In this document: positions 34,629 through 47,422 of the stretch, in pieces
Layout of the letters: every line of letters starts with the position of its first letter
How positions within the stretch are numbered: the first letter of the stretch is position 1
Assembly (NCBI GenBank): GCA_026008535.1
Contig: BRKX01000014.1
Span: 682,001-746,000, forward strand
Reading direction: 5' to 3'
Source of the DNA: Perilla frutescens
Taxonomy: Eukaryota > Streptophyta > Magnoliopsida > Lamiales > Lamiaceae
Length of the DNA: 64,000 nt
Notes under the pieces: generated by a model
What the model saw: the letters and a program-made list of their open reading frames with translations, nothing else
What the model was told of the DNA's origin: nothing
Database searches by the model: none
Program-made: the position numbers and the translations under genes

Positions 34629-34994
34629 TTTATTCTATTCAATTAGGATACATAATTATTTTTTAGGAAACTAGTAGAGATCACGTGCGTTTGCACGTAA
34701 ATTGTATGATTTTTTAGTAAAATTTGTAAAATTAAAAGTTATAAGCTATATTATAATTATAAAATATTAATAAACATCTAATAAATAATTATAGTAAGAA
34801 TATATATATATATATATTAATAACATTAAAATCAATTCTTGTATTTAAAATAAAAAATAAGTAATATATCATTGTGTTAAATTGTATATTGAATATTATA
34901 TGTATATCTTCTAAAATACAAATTAATGATATATGTGAAATATAATAAAAGTGTGCATAACAAAAGAATAATATTTGAATTGATTTAACTTTAA

Positions 34995-34999
<5 letters not shown>

Positions 35000-35034
<35 letters not shown>
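35000..35034. repeat. (AT)n microsatellite
   Basis: A run of about 17 AT units within the Helitron. Confidence 0.9.
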
Positions 35035-35037
<3 letters not shown>

Positions 35038-36290
35038 GCGAGGTAGATTCTCATATATGTGAATACAATAACCAAACTTTTTATTACGATCAACATTCCT
35101 TTGAACTTCTTGTTGAACTAATATATTTTTATATTAAAATAGAATATCTTGTCAATGTTTTTTTACTAATGATTTTTGGGTGAATCTATGCCAATCAAAA
35201 AACTTTTCATGCAGAGAGCAATATCATAGTGAAAATGGAAGAAAATAGATTAAAATTATAATATTTATATTTTATAGTTAGGTGTGTTTTTAAATACTTC
35301 ACATATTTTTCATACAAAGCAATATTCGAAAATTCATTTTCAAAAATACAAGACATGTTTGAAAATATATTTTGGAACATACATGATCAATAACTTAAGA
35401 AAAAATTAGTTGAACTTATTTCCGAACTTATTGATCATATTTGTAATTCAATAGTTTTCAAATTCAAAATTGAGCGACAAAACATCAACATTTACAAGTA
35501 GTTTAAATCACATTATTACAAATTCAAAGTGTAGATGACAATTATTAACATATTCTAGCATTTTGCCTCCCCTTTTCAAATTCGAAAGACTAAATTGTGA
35601 CACCTCTTTTTATCTCTGAAACATGAATACTTCTCGTTTACCGTGAACATTTATCTCTTTGATTTTGTAACATACGTGAAAAGTATTTTTTAAAATTGAG
35701 AATAGAATTGGATCCGAACAATATTTGTTAGTTTTACGAATTTTGACTCGTAAAATGACCTTATACAAACTTGTCATTTATGAAAATAATAAAGTTTAGA
35801 GATATTAGAGAAACATTCTTTTTTTTATATATATTTTATAAGGCTCGTATATATATTCATATATCATTCATAATATTAATCAATTTAAAATGGTTCATGT
35901 ATCATAAACACTAAAAACTTGTATGCTTATGATCGAAATTAAATTGATATCAATAAATATACTAATACTTAGATATATTAATGTTCTCATCATTAATTCA
36001 TTGATTAGTATATATTGATTGTCACTATATATGATCATTATATATAGAGTAAGAGATACTAAAAAATATATATATTCTTGATTTACATACTATGTATATA
36101 TACCATACTATCTTAAATTTATTTGTAAGCATAAATTTTCATTAGTTAATGTAGTTGAAATATTAACCTCTATACGTTTACAATTATATAATATATATAC
36201 ACTTTTATAAACACTTTATGTGTTCTTTCTAATATTAATTATTGAAAAATAATAAAGGTTTAAAATATATTTATTTTTTAATGTGTAAGG

Positions 36291-37735
36291 TGTTGGAGTT
36301 TTTTCGAATTAAACCACCGCAGGATCTATTTGGTTGTTCATTAATCCATGTTCATGCAAATCATAATTTTATGTAACATGCACGTTTATCACAGTCTAAT
36401 CAAATAGCATGTAAAACAGATTCGATTCTAATAAAGCGGAAGACATAGAAAACGAATCTACTTACAAATCGACAGACGGTCTGTGGAAAAGATTATAGAT
36501 CTAATCTTGCTGTTGAATGAACAATGATAATGGCACCACTTATGTCACACACGGCCACTGCACAATTCTACTCCAAGATCTTCTGTTGTATTCCCGGACT
36601 GTATCTAGATTCAGAGTGGGCTGAAATCTACTAGATAGAATTGTGAAATCTGTGGATAACTTTGAGAGACAAAGAGGGGCTGATTTATTATGATTAATAT
36701 CATCTAAATTTCGTGCCCCCCTTCCCTTATATATAGGGAGGGGCGAAATTTCATGTTCCAGCCCTACTGGGCTGGACCTCTATCTCAAGTTCTATATCCA
36801 GTCCACTTTCAGTCATATTGGGCTACAACAGGGATCTAGAAGAATATTAAATTGGCCCACTAATTTATTTAATATCTAATATCCAATAAACTTAGGATAT
36901 AATTAAATAAATTAAGTTTTACTTTTATTCCACTAAAGAAGTAAAACTGACCTACCAATTTAATACATATTTGCGAATATGCTTTCTCCTTTAGTCCAGC
37001 CATTCCCCGTGTTTAAGATATAATGTTCATTAATTAATTATGTCAGCCTCTGACAACTATAATTAATTAACATCTAAATCCTTGAGTAGTACCACACAAG
37101 CTTTACCATGTAAGGAATAAATTCCACCTGCAGGGTTTCAACATGAACTTGCGTTTCCTCAAGAGAACATCATCAACTTGGCGCACCAGGACACGGTGCT
37201 CATGCACACTGCTCGAGACATCATGTATACATTGTTATTACCCAAGATATCGAACTCGATCTACGAAAAGATCTTACTCATTGATAAATTAAAGTAATAA
37301 ACAACGCACACATATGCTCGCCAATATCACATGAGTTCAGAACCCGAACTCTGTGGATCTTTATTCTCTCAGTAACTGGGTCAGAGACAAAGAATAGTAT
37401 CCTATCGTGATCCTCCTCAATACACAATGAATGTACTAGAATAATCAGTTAGTCAAGATAAACTAACTTATCAGATTATTCTACGGTGTACCGATGGTGT
37501 GTTCAGGACCATCTAAGCCGTGAGCTCTTTAATACAATACAAGGTTCTAATGATATGATCTTACCGTGTGACTCCCCACACCATATCATCTACAATGTAA
37601 GTATATGGAACATTGCATAGAACAATTATAGAACATAATCTAAATGCAAACAGTGACTGCAATAACTTTCATTTCATATCATCATATCATCAGAAAAGTA
37701 TACAAAGACAAGTCTTCTAGTATACAAAACCAACA
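36291..37735. mobile_element. Solo LTR (1445 bp), TSD TAAGG
   Basis: Begins TGTTGG and ends CCAACA, the TG...CA inverted ends of a long terminal repeat. TAAGG lies on both sides (36286-36290 and 37736-37740), a perfect 5-bp target duplication. There is no internal retrotransposon sequence, so it is a solo LTR left by unequal recombination. A TATA-like CCTTATATATAGGG near 36725 could be its promoter. It lies inside the Helitron and so is younger than, or was carried by, that element. Copia or Gypsy origin cannot be told. Confidence 0.85.
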
Positions 37736-40700
37736 TAAGGCTCATATATTCACACTATAAAATGTATTATATTTATTGTTATCTTTTTCCCTTTTAACTA
37801 ATTTGGTGATTGTCCTAATAAAATTGAATCGTGAATAAATTATTTAATTGAATTAAAATTATTTGGATAAATCTATGGAATTGATGATTTAGATTATTTC
37901 TTCCTCTATTATATCAGTTCCTAATTTTCTCCGTTTATCTTTATTTGCCTTTATTTAACTATTTATCTTTAGTAGATATAAAATAAAACCTTGAATGTGC
38001 TACTTATCTTTTACTTAGAAGATTGACATTGCGGTACTCACATTATGATTAAGTTTTTAGTCTCTGTGGAATATGCTCAACATTGTAATACAGTTACTTC
38101 GTATACTTGTGGATAGCTAATGAGAAGTCGAATAATTGTAATGTAATAAAATAAATATTTGGTTGAGAAGTGCAAGAAATGATATTTAAAAATAAATTAT
38201 TATATTTGCCCAAATTTAGTAGCGAAAGTCTACATTTTTAATTATAACATTTGTACGTGCTATTATAAAAATAGTATTATGCTCTAATACAATAATGTAA
38301 TTAAGCTAAAATTTTCCCCAGTTAAAATAGTTTTAGAGAAATTAGTAGTGTTCTAAAATGAATTATTGTATATATGTCTATATGGTAACATGTTAGGGCC
38401 GCTTTGAGATAATATGATGCTCGAGGCGAAATAATGAATATGTTTAGAAGTAAAGTGTTTTTTACAAGATAATATATTAATATATTTTAAAGAGATTCAT
38501 TTATTATTTCTTATTTTATCAACAATAAAATCACTTTTTAATGTTCTAAATCCTGAAATGTCACATATTACTCAACTTAAAAACTTACTTCAATAAAAAA
38601 ATGTTTTAATTAACATATCGAATAATATCCGATAGGTAATATATGCATTGTGAAATGTTTATTTATATAATATAATATTTCATTATATAATTTTGTATTT
38701 AATTTTACATCCTATGTTCTATTAACGTGTACTTTAATTTTAAAAATAAATCAAATCTGTTAATATCAAAGTGTTTTTCAAATGTTAGATAAGTTATAGG
38801 GTTAAAAATTAAAATATATGATAGAGATTAAGACATGATAAACTTTATTCAGAAGCCATATATTTGATCACTTATATATTTAAAATACTCGACTTCAAAA
38901 AAATTATTAATCAAATGTGGATAGTACATATATTTATTTAGTTAACTATTTTAATGAAAATAATGATGCCTGACATATTCATTATGAATAAATACACACA
39001 TAATCTTGATTTATATATATCTTAATTAAATTACTTGTAATAAAATCAAAATTAATATATTCACTTATGAATAAATTTTTTTCTCCAATCTATATATTTG
39101 AAATTATACTCTATGATTTTATATTAATATTAAAAAATTATTTAGATTGATGAGTAATTGTGAAGTTTATTTTGATAAAATGTGTAACTTTTTAGAAATA
39201 ACATTTAATGGTTTGGAGGGAATGACATAAATTTTTACAACTTAATTACTTTGATAATATTAATTAACTTATCTTTAATAAAAAAGAGATAAGTGGCCAA
39301 AATAACATTTCATTATATATAATATCTTTAATATAAATATGTAGGCAATGATTATTTTTTTGGTGCTCTTATATGTTTACATCGCTTTTTTACAATGAAA
39401 TTATTTCAATTTATGTACATTATGTAATATTTTTGCTATATTTTTTATCTATTTCGGTTTACTAATATTTGAATTATTGATATCACATGATCTGAATCGG
39501 TAATTTATAAGTAAAAATTTAAATTTTAAGTATATTCAATAAATTATAATTATAATTCTCAGATAATTAAATTATTATACTCGATTAATTTTGAAATTCA
39601 ACATGATTTTTAAAATGTTTTAATAATGTCACCTTTTGAATTTTGGAAAATTTGACATCCCTAAATTGGTGCTAAAAAATAAATTAGAATAGACATTCAT
39701 CATATAAAAAAATTAAAAAAAATTTGACATGAATGCTTGTGATATGCATTGTATATATATTAATTCATAATTTATATATTTGTGGTTTATAAAGATATTA
39801 ATGAATTGTCTAGCATTTAATTAAAAAATAATATGTGAAATTAGAAACTTATACACGGACGCACATATTAGATTAATGCATGAATCGAAATTATATATGC
39901 ATTTAAATATAATATCATGAAAGTCAATGATAATATTTATTAATTGTTACGTTATATATGCATATCAAATGAATGATCATTTCCATAAAAATCACGCTAG
40001 AAATTTTATATCTACTACTATATGATAATAAAAAGCTCATGTTGTAGATTTATTATATTATCCTATTGTGTTTAATTTAAATATGTTACAGGGATATATT
40101 AGTTAAATTCAATTTTGTAAAATAAGGATCTTTTTATATATAGTAGTAAATTCATATGGAAACTAATATATTATATTAGATTTTACATTATAAATACATA
40201 TTATATATTATATTACATAATTACCCTTAAATTTAAATTATAATAGGGATATAATAGGTAAACCAAAATTTGTAAAACATCACACTTTTATAATAGTAGT
40301 AGATTATCAATTATTAACTAAAAATGAAAAATTAAATACTAAAAATAATTATGTACCCTAATTAATAATTATATATTCATAAATTCATCCTAACCACACC
40401 AATGTTTATCTTTTCATCTCAACCACAAATATAAATTGGAAAAAAAAAGTCAAATAAACATATTTCAAATTTTCAAATCTATAATTCTAAACATTAAATC
40501 ATTCGTACATTAAAATGAAAATACTGAAAACTGAAAAAGTATAAGATGAGAGTGTACATAATGAAAGAGATTGTTAATTATGATAATGAATTTTTGTAAC
40601 TAAAGTAGATAGCAAAATGTTTTTTAATAAAAAAATAAAATCATACTTTTTCAATCACATGAAGATCTTGGATAGAAAATGCAGCTGAAAAAAATATTTT

Positions 40701-40824
40701 GTTATCTATTTTTGGGGGGTGTGCAATATTTTCCAATTGTTAATTTGTTATGATAAAAAGAGGTTAGATTGAGCGGTGTGAATGGGAAATGTCCTAGTTT
40801 TTGATGAAAATATAAAAATAATTA

Positions 40825-41231
40825 AGAATAATGCTAGCCAGCTAGATTCTGGCTAGCCAGAATCTAATTTTTTGATGATTAATAAAACTGTATTATTAAT
40901 AAATTAATTATGTTAATTATTAAATGTTATGTTTTTACTATATTATCCTTCTGTCATGAAATTAGTGATTTATAATTAATTATTAAAATCATTCCAGAAG
41001 CGGATCGGAAGAAAGGGGCGCAACTTCATCTTCTTTCTTTTCTTCACTTCTTTATTTTTTTTCCATCTTCGATTTCTTCTGAATTGAAGCGCATATAGAG
41101 TTGCCCTAATTATTATGGAGGGCATCAATGTAAATTTATTGAATAATTAGTGTTTTATTAATTAAATTAATTAATTATTAAAAATAATAAAAGATTCTGG
41201 CTAGTCAGAATTTGGCTGAAAATCACTGCTC
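40825..41231. mobile_element. hAT-like MITE, 407 bp, in the NLP-B upstream region
   Basis: Absent from unit A, where AAAATATAAAAATAATTA runs straight into AATAGGAAAT (about 28686-28711). In unit B the 8-mer AATAATTA is duplicated at both borders (40817-40824 and 41232-41239), an hAT-type duplication. Inner inverted repeats contain AGATTCTGGCTAGCCAGAAT (left) and a near copy at the right end. Confidence 0.8.
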
Positions 41232-41539
41232 AATAATTAAATAGGAAATACGTTCGAACTTTCCAAAAAGAGAGAGAATAATATCCAAAGTGGAATGGGT
41301 GGTGGAGGTTTCTTGTTAATAAGTTGCAGGAAATAGTGAATGGCTACTCCCATTGACTGTCGTACCAGAAAATAAATAAAAATGGTAAAAGCTGTAATTG
41401 GGAGAGCAGTAGATTCTTGTTGCAATTTGATGCATTATATCTGTTTGGATTGAAATTAAGTAAAATGCGTGTTTAGCTAGCAGGATCTATATATTTATTA
41501 TTTCGATCAACATATCTGGAAGAAAGCGATCGAGCGGTG

Positions 41540-44500
41540 ATGGATGAGGAAGGTGTGTTGTCAATCCTAAGAGGAGGAGAGGGATGGGATGAGCATTATT
41601 CCTCAATTTCTGAATTCAAACACCATTTGAACCAAGCCCCCGCTTTGGCAAAACATAAAATACCATGGTGTGGATGGGTATTGAGATACGAGTGTGATTC
41701 AAATTAAATAACACAAAAATCATAACTCTGCTCAACCACATCCTATCCGACTACCAGTTTGGGTATAACCACCATTGTCTGGTTCAGTTTTGGGCAGTAG
41801 TGAAAGTAGAGGGGAGACATCATTACCTCTCTACCTCAAACCAGCCCTTTTATATTGGCAAACTCAGCAAGGGGGTTGGTTGGTACAGGAATCTATGTAT
41901 GGATCATGTGGACGTGAAGGGAGCAGAAGAAGAACAAAAGCAGCTGCTCGGAGGCGTAGGACGGGCCTACCGAAACAAGCGACCCGAATCCACACCTGAT
42001 TTGATGCTCTACTCTACCAATGAGTTCCCGCTGCGTGATGATGCAGCTCGTTGCGGATTCAGATATTACTTGGCACTCCCTCTTTTTGATTTCCATAGAA
42101 GTGAATGCTATGGTGTGCTCGAGCTCTTATCTCATGACCCTACAAGAAGGACAACTCTGCTCTCTACATTGGATCGAGGATTAAAGGTTAATGTCAAATA
42201 ATCGTATAATAATATCATATGTTAATTTTCTCATTGCTTAAACAATTTACATGTCGTCTTTAATTTTGTATCGAGCTGCGCTTACACAGGGACGGATGCA
42301 GGAATTTTAATTTGCGGGGGCGAAAACACACACACACAATTACTTATCTAAATTAAAATAAAGCTATATTTATTTAAAATTATGACATCATAAGTTGTAC
42401 TCGACGTTTCTTCATAATTTTAAATTCATCTATGATTTAGTCGGCATAAAAAAGTCTCGACAATTTCTTTCTCAATGTACATTGGGAGAATGTAAAACCG
42501 TAACTTAAATTTATTGCAAAACTCCAACAAAAATTAGTAAAAATAAACTTAAATGCACAATTTGAGCATAATGACACTATTATATTATAGGTAATTTGTG
42601 AAAGTATAAAATATAAATACAATCATAACATTAATTAAAGTTTTGAAGTATTTATTCTCAAATCCATAAATATAAAAAAAACCTTAAATATATAATGAAA
42701 TAAACTTAAAATATTAATAAGAATAAAGAGGGGGAAATGTAACAATAAATGAACTTATACAAGTCTCGTTAAGTAAGAATATAAACGAAATTATTATATT
42801 TTTAAAATTTTAAATAAAATTATTTATTTTGTATTATTTTATTTTGATCATCTCGCTGCATCAATCTAAACTCCATATGAATCATACTTAGATATTAATA
42901 TATCTAATGTCTAAAAATATTAATATTTAGGAAAGTGGGCAAAAATATTAGATTTATATAATTATATATATATATATAGTAAAAAAAATTCAAAATTTGA
43001 CCCCACCAGCTACCCCTCGGTCCGTCTCTGCGCTTACATAGTGGGGCTTCAATTCGAGGTAACTAATTTCAATTCAATAACTTATAGACACATACTTAAC
43101 ACTCACACTGCATAAGCTTAGCTTTCATGTATTTCAATTTCTTAATATGGACTTTATTTTTTCCTCCATAATAACATGTTCATAACATAAGCCTGAATCT
43201 TCTACCTGCAAATTTAACACTAATTCAAACTAGTCCATTTCCATATCATACATACAGATCGCAGGGTTGAGGTCCACTCACGTTAACTTCATTCCTATTA
43301 CCTGGGACGACACAATGGTATACATATCACTTGATTATTGTTATATTATTGATAAATGATGTTTCTTTAATTTCTCTCCAAGTCCAAGACATTGGCATTA
43401 TTTTGTTAATTTTTCCCTCATTATATATGTCCAACTCAGCCTGCAGACAAATATATGAAGCAACCTGAGAGTGAAATTAAAGAGATCCTTGAAGTAGCTA
43501 TTATGGTAGTCCCCCAACTGTCTTTGGCACAAGTTTGGGTCCCTTGCAAGCAATGTGCTCACATGAGCACTAACTTATTCTGCATGGAAAGAGCAGCTTT
43601 CATAGAGCATCAGACTAAGATAATAAATATTTGCTCCGATACTGATCAGCATATGTATGGCTATCTTGAAGCTAGTGAGTTCCATAATCTTCAAATTGAT
43701 TTTTTTAACTGCGTACACCCAACTTCTTGTGATCTTAGCATATCAAAGAATCCCTTGGCACACTATGCCATGAGGGCTAGGTTGTCCTTCTGTTTTACAA
43801 TTTCTCTGCAGAGTGTGAACAATAGCAACGATCTCTATGTCATCCAGTTTTTTCTTCAACCCAAATTCAGAGAGGATGCTTGTGGTGATTCGTCTCTGCA
43901 TTTGCTCTTAAGAATAATCGAGATGAATCTCAGAAGCTTTATTTTTGTATCAAGAGAACAACTTCTGGAGGAATTACTAGTTCAATCAAGGCAGCCCACT
44001 GCAATTGAATGCAAATCTATTGATCAGTTAGATGTCATTAACTCTTTGGATGAAAACTTTTCGGAGTTGAACGTAACAGCATACTTGGAGAGGGGTGACT
44101 CGTGTTGCCTAAGTCCCTCCTCCGGAGTTAGTAGTGAAGGATGGGTTTTCTGCGGGCCTTTAGGTGAAAATGATGTTAGAAGTAACTCATTACTCTTACC
44201 CATATTGATCAAGGAGAAGATAAAAGATATTATGAAAAAAATATCAGTCAGTATTTGGAGGTCCTCCTATTGGATAATACAGTTTTGGGCACCCAAAATG
44301 GCAGAAGATAGGTGTTATCTAGAAACTTCAGATCAGCCTTATGCTGTTGGTTGTCTTGCAAAAGGTTTAGCTTCATTTAGGAAAGAATGCATCAAACGCC
44401 ACTATTTTGTGGATGAGAAAACCAAAGAAGAGGAACTTGGACCCCCTGGACGTGTCTTTAGAAATGGGCATCCTGAAAGCACCCCTGACATCTTCCTCTA

Positions 44501-46366
44501 CTCCACTGAAGAATTTTTGATGAGAAATTCTGCAGTGCGTTGTGGTCTTGAGAGATATTTTGCTTAACCTTTGTTTGAGAAACTTGAATCCAAGTGTGTT
44601 GGTGTGTTGGAGTTCGTAGGACTAACCTATTATTGTGAGCTTGAAAACATTGGAAGAGCATTGAAGGTAGGTTCTGTTTCTCTCTTCTCAATTCTGACTT
44701 CTGTTTACTTTATAATTTATTAATTCAATGTGAAAACAATGCTCAGTTCCCTGCAGGTAACAAACTTGCATTTGATTCATAGCATCTTCCAACCAGAATT
44801 CATAGCTAAACAGAAACCTGCCAATGTAAATATCTACTTATCCTTTGAGTTTATTTAGGCACAAAAAGTGATTACAGAAGCACCATTCTTGTAGAACATC
44901 TTTCCCCAAAATCTTAAGAGTAGTATTTCTATTAGCAACATTCTTATAGCTGGACTAGCTAACTAGCTTGTAATGATCCAATTCTAACGAGATGTGCTCA
45001 ATTTTGACCAGATCCTCAATTGCAGGCTGGAAGCATTGGATGAAGTCAGAGATGCATTTGATCTGATCGATAAGATTCCCCATTTTCATATGGCAAAGGT
45101 TTGGGTCCCTTATGATAGATGTGCTGGTATCAATTGTAATTCCAACTGCATGGAACTAGCATTTACTAGTGACTATTTTTGGGAATATATGCCTACTAAT
45201 GAGGTTCATTGGATTCATGTGCTACCTAAAAAGGGAATTATTGGCATGGTACTAGAATCTGAAAATAAATAATGTTTTTGCCAAAATTTAAGCGGATTTA
45301 GCATAATTGATCAACCCCTAGCACACTATCAAAGGAGAGAAAGGATAGATGTTTGCTTTGCAATTTGTTTGCAAAGTTCACATACTGGGGACCTCCTTTA
45401 TATTCTAGAGTTCTTTCTCAACCCAAGTCTCGACTATCTTCAGTCCTTTTTTAGCTTTCTACTGCCAATAATGAAGCATCAACTTAAAAGCTTTAAGATG
45501 GCATCTGGAAAACAACTAGGAGAGGAATTTGTGGTTGAAGTTATCAAATTTTCTGAAGCAAACCAACTTAATCCCTCTGAATCAGACCTGCCAGATATGT
45601 TTCCAATTAAATTTAAAAGTGTACAGTACAGCCAAAAGGAACATCCATTTACCACAGAACAGCAGGAGCAGTCAGTTCCTTACACCATAGAAACAGAACA
45701 CTGCACTGTTCATGCTTCCAATTTGAAGAGAACAGAGAGAAGAAAAAGGAAAACCAGTCTCCATCTTAGCCTTGATGTTCTCAAGCCACATTACGGGAAG
45801 AAGCTCAAAGAAGTTGCAGAAGAGCTCGGCGGTGAGTCTATACACTTCCTAACGACTATTGTTCCACTTTTCTAGAAACTAATTTTCTCCACGAGTATAA
45901 AATATGAATTTATCATATTCATGCAGTTGGAAGATCCACAATAAAGCGTGCGTGTAGAGAGCATGGCATCGATAGATGGCCGGGTAACAAAAAGCAGGTG
46001 AGGAATCCATCCCTCTTTGAAAGAGAGAGTGTTCAGGATCCTCATCAGCAGGAAATGCGACCATCAAGCAGTAACAGTCTCCACCAGAATGTGCCACATA
46101 CAAATATGGAAGCCGAGAAGGTGATTATAAGGGTGAAATATGAAGAAGATAAAATAAAATTTGAACTATGTCTCTCATTAGGATTGAGTAAGCTTTTCGC
46201 GGAAGTGGCGAGGAGACTAAATTTGAAGATGGGTAGTTTCAAATTGAAATATGTGGATGAAGATAATGAGGAGATCTTACTAAGCTGTGATGATGATTTA
46301 CAGCTTTGTCCCAAGACGCAGACAGCAACGGGTAAGACTTGCATCCAACTATTTGTTCCTAAATAA
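41540..46366 (+). pseudogene. Second NLP copy, inactivated by three frame lesions
   Basis: The exon layout matches the intact copy: 41540-42186, 43258-43317, 43440-44666, 44757-44825, 45012-45831, 45927-46366, with all GT..AG sites still present. Lesions: a 5-bp insertion (TAAAT) in exon 1 giving a stop at 41705-41707; a stop in exon 3 at 44565-44567 where copy A has CTA (Leu); a stop in exon 5 at 45270-45272 where copy A has TCA (Ser). The encoded domains are otherwise well kept, including both sensor copies, an RWP-RK region (degenerate end RWPGNKK) and a full PB1 (acidic YVDEDNEEILLSCDDDL). Inactivation therefore looks recent. It retains 9 codons in half 2' that the intact copy lost. A truncated protein from a late start (for example in exon 5 near 45369) is possible but unproven. 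Confidence 0.85.
42287..43030. mobile_element. hAT-type element in intron 1 of the NLP pseudogene
   Basis: The ends are CAGGGACGGATGCAG and the complement CAGAGACGGACCGAG, typical hAT-like CAGnG(A/G)CGGA termini. They are flanked by an exact 8-bp duplication CGCTTACA (42279-42286 and 43031-43038). The element is 744 bp, AT-rich and without transposase. It explains most of why intron 1 is about 1.07 kb here and 0.26 kb in the intact copy. Confidence 0.88.
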
Positions 46367-46369
46367 GCT

Positions 46370-47420
46370 TATACAATCTACTTCACATAAATAACATTAA
46401 TGCTTTCCTAGATTTTAGTCTTTTTTTTCTCTTCAAATGTTTTGTATATATGTGTTGGACTATGCTATTGCTCTGTATCACAATATGAGGAGGGTAAATT
46501 GCAGCTTTTCTTGTTGGTTTCACTTAATTTTCCAGCAGAGGAGTCAAACATATGCCAGTTGCCGAGATGCCGAATTTATTTAAGTTGTTACTACAAATTG
46601 CAAGAGATCATATACGAAATAAGAAATAAATTTTCTACGCTCTCTGCGGTTGTATGTATCAAAAGACTTCCACCATTTTAATTTAATTGATCTTTGGTGA
46701 GATTTCTTCTTTCATACTTTCATATGCATATATCATTTCTTAGTTTAAAAAAAAGGTAAACTATATTTCATTTATATTTTCATTTATTTAATCCATCACA
46801 AATTAGCATTTTTGTCAATTAAATACATAAACTATTTAAAAACTATGCAAAACTAACATTGAATGATTTTTTCGGACAAAATCATGCCTAAAAAGGTGGT
46901 AAAAATAATTAGATTAAAGGTTTCATGTCAATTTGGAGACAACACGAAGAAAGCACAAGTATTTTCAAGAGATTTTTGGGCAAAAAATGCATCTAATGTT
47001 ATTGGTTTTCAAATAGTTTATTGACTTTATTCATTTTATTGACAAAAGTGTTAGTTTATAATATATTTGAAAAAAATAAAATAGCTTATTGAACAAACGA
47101 TAATTTACCACCAAAAAAAAAAATCCCAGTGGAAGTGTTAAATCAATAGTAATTACTAATTATCCATAATATTTTTTTTTCTAAATTGTCAACAATTTGA
47201 TTGATTAGTTCAATGGGCCAATTATCTCTACGTATCAGTTTGGGCTTCAAGAGTAAGCCCATCTTTCACAGCTCGCGTAACATAAACAAAATTAAAATAA
47301 TCAAAATAGAAACTAAACTGCGAAACTGTTTTCTGGGTTCTTATTCAAATCGGAGACTACCTGGTTCTCTGCCTCGTCTCTCTTCGCCTTCTATTATTTC
47401 AACCTCCTTGTACGCTTCTT
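46370..47420. other. Intergenic DNA between NLP-B and RLP-B
   Basis: No gene seen. Frames at 46442-46681 and 47201-47464 lack domains; the latter overlaps the antisense of the RLP 3' end. Confidence 0.55.
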
Positions 47421-47422
47421 CA

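Larger units (their letters stand above)
34671..40303 (-). mobile_element. Non-autonomous Helitron, 5.6 kb, with nested solo LTR
   Basis: On the minus strand the element starts TCTACTACTATTATAAAAG (from 40303) and ends CTAG (34671-34674), with a hairpin ACGTGC/GCACGT (34683-34698) just inside. It sits between a host A (34670) and T (40304). The uninterrupted site is kept in unit A at 28144/28145 (GGAAA then TTATCAATTA), which fixes both borders. There is no Rep/helicase frame. The interior is AT-rich and includes a solo LTR (36291-37735) and, near 40135-40152, a second Helitron-like 5' end (complement TACTATATATAAAAAGATCC), suggesting nested or serial Helitron ends. Confidence 0.85.

Noticed and set aside
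33608..34630. Treating the GC-rich frames at 33617-33875 as a gene
   Set aside because: They lie across the inner arm and cargo of a Pack-MULE with a perfect target duplication; best explained as captured fragment.
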